Assembly: GCA_017848125.1 (NCBI GenBank)
Contig: JAGAJY010000256.1
Location: forward strand, 1 to 39,932
Reading direction: 5' to 3'
DNA length: 39,932 nt
DNA from: Oscillospiraceae bacterium
GTDB lineage: Bacteria; Bacillota; Clostridia; Oscillospirales; Ruminococcaceae
Under the pieces are notes generated by a model, which worked only from the letters and a program-made list of their open reading frames with translations, was not told the origin of the DNA and did no database searches. Made by a program: the position numbers and the translations under genes. Of the stretch, positions 24,731 through 35,700 are shown piece by piece; the stretch's first letter is position 1, and each line of letters begins with the position of its first letter.

Positions 24731-26782
24731 ATGCCCGTACAGGACAATGACGATAAGAGAACCGCCGACCAGCCTGCGGTCGATGCGGAGGAAGAACTGA
24801 GAAGAAAACAGGCGCAGGCGCAGGAACAGCAGCAGGAGGAGTCCGGCGCTCAGAAGTCGGGAAAACTTCTTCCTTTTCTGAACGCAAAGGCGGAGCATCA
24901 TCAGAGCCGTATCGACTCTATTGACGAAAAGATTGCCAATCAGACGGACAGGATCGACCGCAACAAGGCGAAGATCGAAGCATTGTCTGCAAAAGCTGAC
25001 AAGCTCGAAGATACGAACCGTATGCTGAAAGCCACTATCGGCAATCTGCCAGGTATCCGCACTCTCATCGCTAACAACGAGAAGCGTATTCAGGCTATCC
25101 GTGAGGTGAAAATTCCGAAGCGGCAGGAGAAGATAGATCAGGGTTGGAAGAAAATCGACACCCTGACCGCAAAGCGTGACCGTATCGAACACAAGCTGAA
25201 CCGTGTGATCGCTCTCAATGACACGATCAAGAGCTTCGGTATCCACTTCAACAAGGAGCGCCGTGAAGCCTTTGCCGATGCAATGACAAGGCTGAACAGC
25301 TCGACCGTGGACTGCCTGAGCGACAAGAAAGCAACGCTTGAAGCGAAAAGACAGGATATTCTTGACACTTATAACGCTCCTGAAACAAGTGCCGTTGACA
25401 AGCTCAAACTTGGTGAACAGCTCAAGGGCGTGAATGAGCGTATCGGCGCACTGGAAAGCAAGATCATGAAGCTCGCCCGTCCCGAAGCGCACTACGAGGA
25501 GCAGACCAATGACCAGCTCGATGCTTCTATGGTTCTCACTGGAGAAAAGCTCGGTGAAATGGTGCAGAACGGCACAATGGATATGCCTTCTCTTGCTGAG
25601 GGTGCTGTGCAGGCGGCACAGGAAGTTGAAACGCTCGACAGGTCAAAGGTTGCTGAACTTGCCGACCAGCTTGGTATCCAGCCGCTTGCCAATGCAGAAA
25701 TGCAGATGGAAGATGATTACAACATGATTGACGGTATCATCAACAACGGCAGCAAAGAGGATATTGACAAGGCAAAGGCAGAGCTTGCAGAGGGTATCAA
25801 GTCTATGGAAAGCCTTGCAGACAATCCTTTCGTTTCTGAGGAAGTCCGTGCTTCTGCGGCTGATGAGCTTGCAAAAATGAAGAAACAGCTTGAACTGCTT
25901 GACAGTGCCGATGAAGTCCAGGTGGATAGCTGGCTCTCAGCTATGATCGAGAATGGCGATGCAGTCCTCACCGATGACGGCGGTTTCAAGGTCAACCCCG
26001 ATTATTACAAGGAGTTGCCGAGAAATGATCGTCATGTGGAGACTATGACGGAAATTCAGGCGGTCGAGGTCATGTCCGCATTGACTGCCGCAGGCGTGGC
26101 ATATTCCGCTGCTACTAAGGGTGAGGATAAGGTCGGCATTACTGTTTCTAAAGCTGATGTTCCTGCCCTGAATGATGTGATGTACGCTTCTATCGGCAAG
26201 ATCGCCCATACAGAAGCCGCAAAGGAAAACGGCGGTAAGGGCGAAAAGGGCAAGTATCAGACGATCAATCCCGAATACTATGCATCGCTCGGCAAGGACG
26301 ATAAGCACACCCGTGTTGAGCCTATCGGAACTGCACGGAAGATCGTGGCAGAGCTGCAAAAGCAGAATATCCCGTATTCAGCGGTAGTCCGCAAGAATGA
26401 CACGGTGGCGGTCACAGTCTCTAAGGCGAATGCCGAAGCCTACAAGCAGATTGAGAGTGCTGTCAAGGGCGAAAGAGCCGTGGAGTATGTCAATCCCGAC
26501 TTTTTCAAGTCACTTCCAAAGCAGGAGCGTTTTACGCAGCGTATGGACGAGGGGCAGGCTCGGAAAAAGTCGGCAGAGCTGACCGCAAAGGGCGTGGAAC
26601 ATTCTGCGGTGTTCGGCGGTGAAAAGTCCGCTGTCACAGTTGCAAAGAAGGACTCACAGAGGGCTTTCTTCTCCCGTGGCAGGATGCAGCGTGACGCACA
26701 GCGTATCAGCGGTCGAGGACAGCAGAAGCCTCAGCAGAGAGAACAGACACCCAAAAAGAGAAAGAATCAGGGGCTTGAATAA
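24731..26782 (+). CDS. Coiled-coil protein with three C-terminal ICE repeat modules (DUF4316-like)
   Basis: The product is 683 aa with ATG behind GAGGT. The N-terminal ~250 residues are a long charged coiled coil (for example 'SRIDSIDEKIANQTDRIDRNKAKIEALSAKADKLED'). A helical middle follows, then three tandem ~70-residue modules starting near 418, 514 and 586, each with N-P-[DE]-[YF]-[YF]..L...[DE]R/K...., 'LTAAGVAYSAATKG' / 'LQKQNIPYSAVVRK' / 'LTAKGVEHSAVFGG' and a final V.VSKAD/N or VAKKD strand. The tail is basic. It precedes the giant protein, which contains the same module, so the two may work together. No membrane segment or signal peptide is visible. Confidence 0.75.
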   Translation: MPVQDNDDKRTADQPAVDAEEELRRKQAQAQEQQQEESGAQKSGKLLPFLNAKAEHHQSRIDSIDEKIANQTDRIDRNKAKIEALSAKADKLEDTNRMLKATIGNLPGIRTLIANNEKRIQAIREVKIPKRQEKIDQGWKKIDTLTAKRDRIEHKLNRVIALNDTIKSFGIHFNKERREAFADAMTRLNSSTVDCLSDKKATLEAKRQDILDTYNAPETSAVDKLKLGEQLKGVNERIGALESKIMKLARPEAHYEEQTNDQLDASMVLTGEKLGEMVQNGTMDMPSLAEGAVQAAQEVETLDRSKVAELADQLGIQPLANAEMQMEDDYNMIDGIINNGSKEDIDKAKAELAEGIKSMESLADNPFVSEEVRASAADELAKMKKQLELLDSADEVQVDSWLSAMIENGDAVLTDDGGFKVNPDYYKELPRNDRHVETMTEIQAVEVMSALTAAGVAYSAATKGEDKVGITVSKADVPALNDVMYASIGKIAHTEAAKENGGKGEKGKYQTINPEYYASLGKDDKHTRVEPIGTARKIVAELQKQNIPYSAVVRKNDTVAVTVSKANAEAYKQIESAVKGERAVEYVNPDFFKSLPKQERFTQRMDEGQARKKSAELTAKGVEHSAVFGGEKSAVTVAKKDSQRAFFSRGRMQRDAQRISGRGQQKPQQREQTPKKRKNQGLE

Positions 26783-26785
26783 TAG

Positions 26786-29700
26786 ATGAGAATTACTGAC
26801 GAACAGAAAGAAAGGGCGGCATTTGTCAATCTTCCTCAGTTCCTCATGGCTCACGGCTTTGACCTGAAAAAAGTCGGCAGAGAGTATGTGTGGAAGAATC
26901 ACGATAGCCTGCACATCAAGGATAACGGTCCAGGTGAGCGTGGTGCGTGGTTTCGTTTCAGCGAGGACAAGGGCGGCGATAACATCGGATTCCTGCGTGA
27001 ATACATGGGAATGTCCTTTGTTGATGCGGTCGAAGCCCTCACAGGCGAACACATTGACCGCATCTATACTCCGTCCCGCACATACGAACAGAAGCCGAAA
27101 ACAGTAACGGCAAGGGAGCTTTCCCTTGCCGAAGCTGACAATGCAAGGCGTGTGTTTGCGTACCTGTGCAAGACCAGAGGGCTTGACTATGACCTTGTGG
27201 CTTCACTTGTGAGACAGGGCGTGATCGCTCAGGAAGAAAAGACAGGAAATGTCCTTTTCAAATACTATGACGATCAGGGCAAGATCATCGGTGCTGAAAA
27301 GGTCGGCACATCAACAGAATACAAATTCAAAGGAATTGCAACAGGCTCGGCAGCAGGACACGGCTTTGAAGTAGTCCGTGGCACGGGCGAAAAGGCTTTT
27401 TTCTTTGAGTCGGCTATTGATATGCTCTCCTATCTGCAAATGCACGATAAAGAGCTAACCGATTGCAGGCTCGTTTCCATGATGGGCGTGAAGCCGAATA
27501 TCGTGCTTGATACAATGCTCAGGCACAATATCTCTCCTGAGAATGTATTTTTATGCTCCGACAATGATACCGCAGGCAATGATTTTGCCCAGCGTTTGCA
27601 GGAGCAGTATCCCGACATGAAGCGTGTTATCACTCCCGATACATATAAAGACTGGAATGATATGCTTCGTGGTATCCCAAAAGCAGTAGAACATGAGACT
27701 GAGAAAAAGGAGGTTGACAGCGTGGCTGACCTTATTACATTCGGCAACAGAATGTGGAATGATGCGACTGATAACAGAGACAAGTCGCTGATTTCTATGC
27801 AGCTTGCAGACTTTCAGCGTGTGCGAGACACACTTGAAAGATCGGGTATCAATTACTATGCCTATGAAATGAACGGTACTGTTCGTATGGCGGTAAATGA
27901 TAAGGACACCGACTGGCTGAGAAATATCCTCGGCAATGTGAGCATTACAAAATCCAACAGACCTTACTCTCCGCCCGAAAAAAACATCTTCGGAAGTGCG
28001 GAGTATCGTTATATCCCGCAGAAGGAGTACCTCTCCGCTGACCGTGACCTTGTGCTGAAAATAGCTGAGATCATGAAAGCCCGTGGTATGCAGTTTTCGG
28101 GCAGAGTCTATCCGTCCGGCAAGGGTACGCTGACGGTTAGTCACGCTGATCTCTTTGCAGTCCGCAACATCAGGGACGAGGTTGTGAATATGCGTAAGCA
28201 GTTTGCAAGTCCCGATAAGGCGCAGGAAGTCGGCAACCGTGACTATCGAGCGAACCGTGATACCCATTATTATATGAGCAAACTCACGCCTGAACAGTTC
28301 GGAGAGGTCAAGCCTTTCCTTGAAACAAGTGTGAGCTATCACGCTGTTGTTCGTGACGGCAAGGTAGCTTTTGCGGTCGATAAGGAAAATGCTCCTGCAT
28401 TTCATAGAGCATTGGAGAACGCTGTCCGTGAGGTCGGTATGCTCCGCAATATGACAGACCTCGGTCTGCCAATGGAACAGATGGTAGCATTATCTCCCGT
28501 TGTTCATCGTCTTGCCGTTGAGGATATGAAGCTGAATCTTGCTGACTTTTTTGACCGCAGATATGATGAAGCTCAGTTCGGTGAAATGCTCTCACTTGTC
28601 AATGCGTATATCGCTCAGGCTCCGGCTGAAAGATATGGCGAAAACTCCAAACTGAATGATATGCTTGAAGCAAAGTCAAGTTTTGACCGCAGTATCGAGC
28701 TTTCGGACTTCTTTTCTCAGCACGATTTCTCCGATGAGCAGAGGGCGGCTATTACCGCAATGTTTGTCGGTGATGTTACAAGAGGACAGATCGACAGCAT
28801 TGACGAAACTTTCACGGCTGAGGATATTCAGGCGTATGACGAAATTCTGCATAATGCTTTGCAGGAGTCCGATGTTGCTGATTTCCTGACTGCCCATAAG
28901 CAGGCTGTTATCGACAGAGAGAACGCAAGCAGAGTGCCGACAGAGGAAGAAGTTTTATTCTCCCAGGCTGACCTTGCAAAGTTCATTGCGGAGCGTACAC
29001 TGTCCAGCGATGAGTGGGAGGACATGGCTTACCCTCTGTTTGACAGCGGTTATCTTGATAAGCATAAGCCCAACGACAAGGCTGCTTTCGGCTATCATCT
29101 TTCTGAGCCTGCACTCTATGACCTTGCCCAGCGTTATCATGACGGTGAGGATATTCGCCGTGAGCTTGCCCTCGGCCTGTTAGAGGGCAGCGGGGCCACA
29201 GATATTGAGTTTATCTTTGAACAGGGCGAGATCTCAGACCGCACCTATTATTATGCTGAAAACCTCCGTCACTCCCTGCATACGGAGAGGACTGAGGACG
29301 GCTTTATGTGCAGTTTCGGCGGTATGGAGCGTTTTGTTTCCTTTGAGGAGATCGGGCAGGCTTTCATTGACCGCACCCATGAGGAGTTCAATGACCTCGC
29401 TTTCTGGTGGGTTCGTGATGATATTCAGGCGGCTGTACCCGATATTGAAGATACAAAAATCGCTGACCTGCTTAACGCTTTTGGCGGCGCAGCTATGGCA
29501 GATTGGGAGAAAGGCGACAATAAGCCGAAGCTCAACCGTATCAAAAAGGCTCTCTATGGTATTCTTGGTGATGAAGCTCAGACCGAACAGGTATTTGCTA
29601 TCATCGCAAAGGAAAAGTATCATGTAACTTTTGAGCCTGAAAGCTCTATCCACTTCGGTCTGTTAGGAAATGGTATTACGGCTTATGATGTATCCCGTAC

Positions 29701-32700
29701 TGATCCCGAAACTCACGATTATCCTACTGTTGCTCATATTTCCGAGGAGGGCGTTGTATCTATTTATGACGATACTCTCTCGGAGAAAGATATGCAGCGT
29801 ATTCAGGAACAGGCGCAGTCTGCCCGAAAGCAGTTTTTTGAGAGATGGAACAGGCTGTCAACAGAAGAACAGTATTATCAACTGCTTAACAATGCCGATA
29901 TGACTACTTCTGTGAATATCACCAGAGATCATCTTCCGATGGAAAAAGCAATCGAAAAGTATATGCCGTTTGTTTTCTTCAAGGAGGGCGAACGTCCTGA
30001 ACCTGAGCAGAAAGGAACTTTTCAGATTTATCAGCTCCCCGGCGGTGACAAGTATCACGGTATCCGCTTTGAGGGTATGGAACAGCTCAAAAATGACGGT
30101 GTTCAGCTCAACAAGGACGATTATGAGCTTGTCTATGAGGGCGAAGTCGGAGAGTTCAGGGGCAATGCTACTCTTGAAGCTCTCTTTGCTCAGTTCAATA
30201 CCAATCACCCCGAAGATTTCAGAGGTCATTCTCTTTCAGTTTCCGATGTTATCGTCATTTCCGTTGACGGCAAGGATACAGCGTATTTCTGTGACAGCTT
30301 CGGCTTTACCAAAATGCCTGAGTTCTTCCGTGAAAAGGAGCTTGTGCAGGAAAAGCCCGAAACTGCAAAGGTGTCCGATCTTGCAGTCGGTGATATTATC
30401 ATGTATGACGGCGCTCACCGTGAGGTCGAGAAGATCAGCGACAAGAGCATTTCCCTGAAAGACCTTGACGCACCCGACTACGGCGGTATCCTTCTCGGTA
30501 CTTCCGATGTTCTTGCGTATGACGGCTGGCAGCAGGATATGGAGGAAAAGGGCTTTGAGATCATCAGCAAGGGCGGACAGCAGGCTGAAAAGGCTGAACC
30601 CGAAGATAAAGGTCCGGTATCGCTCCGCAAGGTCGGTGACTTCTACGAGATGCACGGCAAAAATGCGGAGATCGGTGCGGAAGTCCTCGGACTGCGTATG
30701 CTCTCCAAAAATGGGCAGCCTATGGTCGGTTTTCCGGCTCATGTCAAGGACGAATACTCCGACAAGCTGAGAGAAGCTGGATATACTGTCCTGATTGAAC
30801 AGGCATTTGAGCTGAACCCTCCGAAGCGTGAAGCTGAGAAGCTCCAGACATTACAGCAGGTCGTTGACAAGTTCTTCGGGACTGACTGCGAATCTGCCGA
30901 AACGGAGCGTGGCACATGGAAACTGGCAATCGCTGACGGCGATAAGGTCGGTGAACTGTTCTATGACGGCGATCCCGTCTGCGGTATCTATAACCGTGGC
31001 GATAAAATGGAGATTGAGCCTTACCGTGAGATGACCACTTTCCCCGCACTCCTGCGTACTGCGATGCTTGAGCATAACCCCGACAAGCCCGTGGAGATCA
31101 TGGATTTTCAGCATACTTTCGAGACTCCGCTTGATAAGGCAAAGTTCCTTATCAACGATTTTTGCGAAGCAGAGTACCGTGAGGGTGCTGATTTCTCCGA
31201 TCTGCACAATGTCGGTCTTGCGTTTACCACTCTGACCGATGATGAGCTGCCCATTCAGGTGACGGCTGACCTTGTGGATTTCAAGTTCACTCACGAATTT
31301 GACGGCGAGGTATTCGATACAGAGCAATTTGACAGTATCGAGGATATGATCGAGAACGGTCTGACTGACTTGGACTTCTCTGACCTTGTATCCGTTCCCG
31401 ATGAGGTTATCGACAGGCACACTGGCAAGGACGAACAGACGGTTGACCTTATGAGTGATGCCGCCGATGTTTCTGATACTTCTTCTCCTGCGGAAGATGT
31501 GCCGTCTATTACGCTGAAATACAAGGGTGATGCCGAGAGCCTTGACGAGATCAAGGATAAGGCACTTTCCCTCGGAGCTACTGTTATCATTGATAATGCC
31601 GAGGGCGTTATCTCTATCGACACCTATGAAAACCATCATGCTGAGATCGACGGAGCCGCCTATGAGCTTGGTCTAATGGCAGTCGATGATGCTCCAACGG
31701 TTTCAGAGGATATTGACAAGCCCCTGTTCACCGATGATGCTGTTATTGAGGAAATTCAGCGGAGTCAGAACGATGATATTCCGTTTTGGGAGAAGCCCGA
31801 TATTCAGGGCGAACAGCTTTCTTTGTTTGGCGATCCCGAACCGCTGACATCTTCAAAGCCAGCAAAAGAAAAGCCTAAGTCCGAGTTTGCAAAAGGTCCG
31901 GTGGTGGACGGTGTTCAGGTCTATGAAGCACTTGCCGCCGAGATCGACCGTGGAACTGGCTTTGTTCACGGCAAGCTCCGTGTGCAGGACTTCTACGAAG
32001 AAAAGCACCCGACTATCCAGCAGCTTGCCGATTTCTTGAAAAAGGAGTATGGCACAGGCGGACACAGCGGTGAGGGCAAGATCTCACTCGTTGACTATAA
32101 TTCTCAGGGTATCACATTCAGCTTTGAGAACGGCGAAAAATTCCGTCATTCGTGGTACAATGTCGCAACAATGACCGAATCACGGCTCAGGGACGATACC
32201 TACCTTTCTGCTGAACAGAAAGCTGAGAGGGCCGCACTCAAAGCGGAAAAGGCTGAGGAGCAGAGCCACAAGATCGTGGAAGTCGGTGACCGATTTCGTC
32301 ACAAGATTACTGGCGAGGTTTCTGAGGTTATTTCGCTGACGGGCGCACTCCCGTTCTATTCGGACGATTGCACCATTCAGCGTGAAAGCAGCGGTTTCGC
32401 TGTGACGGAGAATATCTCCTATGATAAGCTCCTTTACAGCGGTCTGTATGAGTATATCGGCAGGGCTGAACCCGAAAAGGAAAAGTCTGAACCTGTGAAG
32501 CCTGAGCCTGTAAAGGCTGAGGTCAAACCGGATAATCCTGCTGTCGCGCATGAAACGGAAAAGACTGATATTCCTACGGTCAAGAACCTATCTCAGCTCA
32601 AAAAGTCATTGAAGCCAGGAATGATATTTGAGATCAGCGATCATCTCCGTCCTGAATGTATCGGAGAGCGCAGAATCGTCACGGGTGTAAGCACCGTTGA

Positions 32701-35700
32701 TTTTACTTCCAGAAAGCTCGATGAAAACGGTGAACCTACGGGCAAAGACCTCCACATGGAGATTGACCGTGCGAAGAACTGGACTTTTGACGGCGGTGAG
32801 CTGACTTCTCGGCTCGATAATGGCGATATGCTGATGTCATTCCATTTCATTGACAGCTTGGAGCGTGAGCAGACTGTTCAGGCTGAGAAAGAGCCGGAGG
32901 TCGCACCTGTTGTTGATGAGGTCGATGCTCCCACACCGGAAGCAACTGCACCCGATAAGGGCGAAAACTTCACCATTACTGATGATAACCTCGGTGACGG
33001 CGGTGCTAAGACAAAGTTCAGGGCGAATGTCGATGCAATCAAAACACTGAAAACACTTGAAGCTGAAAAGCGTCCTGCAACTGATGAGGAAAAGGAAACC
33101 CTGTCGAAATATGTCGGCTGGGGAGCTTTGGCAAAGGCTTTTGACAAGGACGATCCGAAGTGGGCCGCAGAATATAAGGAGCTTTCAGAGCTGCTGACTC
33201 CGCAGGAGTACGCTCAGGCTCGTTCAACGGTCAATGATGCTTTCTATACTTCTCCTACGGTTATTGACGGCATCTATGAAGCTCTCGGCAATTTCGGCTT
33301 TGACGGCGGTGCTGTCTTAGAGCCTGCAATGGGTATCGGAAACTTTTTCGGCAGAATGCCAGAAGATATGCAGGCACACTCCCAGCTTTACGGCGTGGAG
33401 ATCGACTCGCTGTCTGGCAGGATCGCTCAGGCTCTTTATCCTGATGCGGATATTGCGATTCAGGGCTTTGAGCAGAACCGTTTTCAGAACGGCTGCTTTG
33501 ATGTGGCTGTCGGCAATGTCCCGTTCGGTGAGCTTGGTTTCCGTGATACCGTCCACGATACCACGAAACTGCACGATTTCTTCTTTGCCGAAGCTCTCGA
33601 CAAGCTGAAAAATGGCGGAATCATGGCATTTGTGACCTCGGCAGGCACACTCGATAAGCGTGACGAAAGCACTCGCCAGATGTTGGCTGACAAGGCTGAT
33701 TTCATCGGTGCGATCCGACTGCCGGGTGGCAAGAACGGAGCTTTTAAGGATAATGCAGGCACAGAAGTGACCACTGATATTATCTTTTTACAGAAGCGTG
33801 AGGGCAAGTCTGTTGCCGAAATGTCCGATATTCCTGATTGGGTACATATCGGTGAAACGGCTGACGGTCTGCCGATCAACAAATACTTTGAACAGCACCC
33901 CGATATGGTGCTTGGTACGGTGGTCGAGGGCAATAAGCTCTACGGCAGCGGTACAATGGTTGTCGCTGAGGACGGCTTTGACCTGAGATCGGCACTTCAT
34001 GAAGCAGTCGGTAAGCTGTCTGCGGAGATCAGTCATGAGCGTGGCAGAGATGTTTATGCGAAAACGGCTGACGGTGTGCAGGTGCAGATTCCCTCTAAAC
34101 TGCGTAATTACAGCTTTTTCCTTTCTGACGATCAGGTTTTCTTCAAGAAAAATAACGCTGCCTGTGAGTTCCGTTTCGACAAGGGTACTGCACAGCACAA
34201 GCGTTTCAAGGCGTTTATTGAGCTTCGTGACCTCACCCGTGAGCTGATCGAAGCAATGGAGCTTGACAAGCCTGACAGCGTTATCAAGGATTTGCAGGCA
34301 AAACTGAATGTGGCATACGACGATTTCTATAAGAAATTCGGACTTATCCACTCTCAGACCAACAAGCGTTATTTTGCGGAAGATGTTTCGTATAACCTTG
34401 TGGCAGGACTGGAAAAGAGCTATGATAAGACTAAGCTCCTTGAAAAGTCCGATATTTTCACAAAGCGGACTATCGTGCCGCCGAAGGCTGTGGAACGAGT
34501 TGATACAGCACTTGAAGCACTCACGCTCTCCATTGCTGAGAAAGCACGGGTTGACTTTGAGTATATGGGAAAGCTCACAGGCATGACCGAGGACGAGCTG
34601 AAGCACGACCTTACTGGCGAAATTTTCAAGATTCCCCATACGGAGAATGACTATCAGACGGCTTCGGAGTACCTTTCGGGCGATATTCGCAAGAAGCTCC
34701 GTGAAGCTGAGGAGATCGCTGAGTATGATCCCGATTTCAATATCAACGTATCGGCGCTGAAACAGGCTATGCCTGAACCTCTGAAAGCCGGAGATATTGA
34801 CATTAAGCTCGGTGCCGCTTGGCTCGATCCGAAGTATTACGAACAGTTCATGTATGAGCTGTTGCAGACTCCGGCATATCAGCGGAGTGACAGTCCGTCT
34901 GCACGTTGGAACAAGTCTGCTATCGTAGGGGTGGAATACTCCGTCCACGCTAATTCTTTCCATGTAAGCAACAAATCTTCCGACAGGTCGGTGCTTGCGA
35001 CTCAAAAGTACGGCACACACAAGATGAACGCTTATGACATCTTTGAGCATTTGCTGAATCTGCAAGAGCCGAAGGTCTACAAGACGATCGAAGTGCCTGA
35101 CGGCTTGGGCGATACAAAGGAAAAACGTGTGGTGGATATTGATGCTACCCGTGTGGTACAGCGTAAGGCTGACGATATTCGCAAGGCTTTCAAGGCTTGG
35201 ATCTTCAAAGATCCGCAGCGCCGTGAAGCTATTGTAGAGCGTTACAATGAGCTGTTCAACAGTATCCGTCCCCGTGAGTTTGACGGCTCGGCTCTTTCTT
35301 TCCCGATGATGAACAGCGATATTCACTTGCACGATCATCAGAAAAATGCTATCGCTCACGCTATGTTTGGCGGAAACACCTTGTTCGCTCACTGTGTTGG
35401 CGCCGGAAAAACCTTTGAGATGATCGCTACTGCTATGGAAAGCAAGCGGTTAGGTCTGTGTACCAAGAGCCTGTTTGCCGTTCCAAACCACTTGACGGAG
35501 CAAATCGGTGACGATTTTCAGAAGCTCTATCCGGGAGCTAATATTCTTGTTGCGACCAAAAAGGACTTCAAGAAGGAAAATCGCCAGCAGCTTTTTGCAA
35601 AAATCGCTACTGGCAACTATGATGCGGTTATCATCGGTCACTCTCAGCTCGGTAAGATTCCTGTTTCCAAAGAGAGACAGGTCATGACCATTCAGAGCCA

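Noticed and set aside
33788-35392. 534-codon open frame on the minus strand inside the giant gene
   Set aside because: It is antisense to the methylase/SNF2 coding region, has no domain motifs or ribosome-binding site of note, and reads as a compositional shadow of the real gene.
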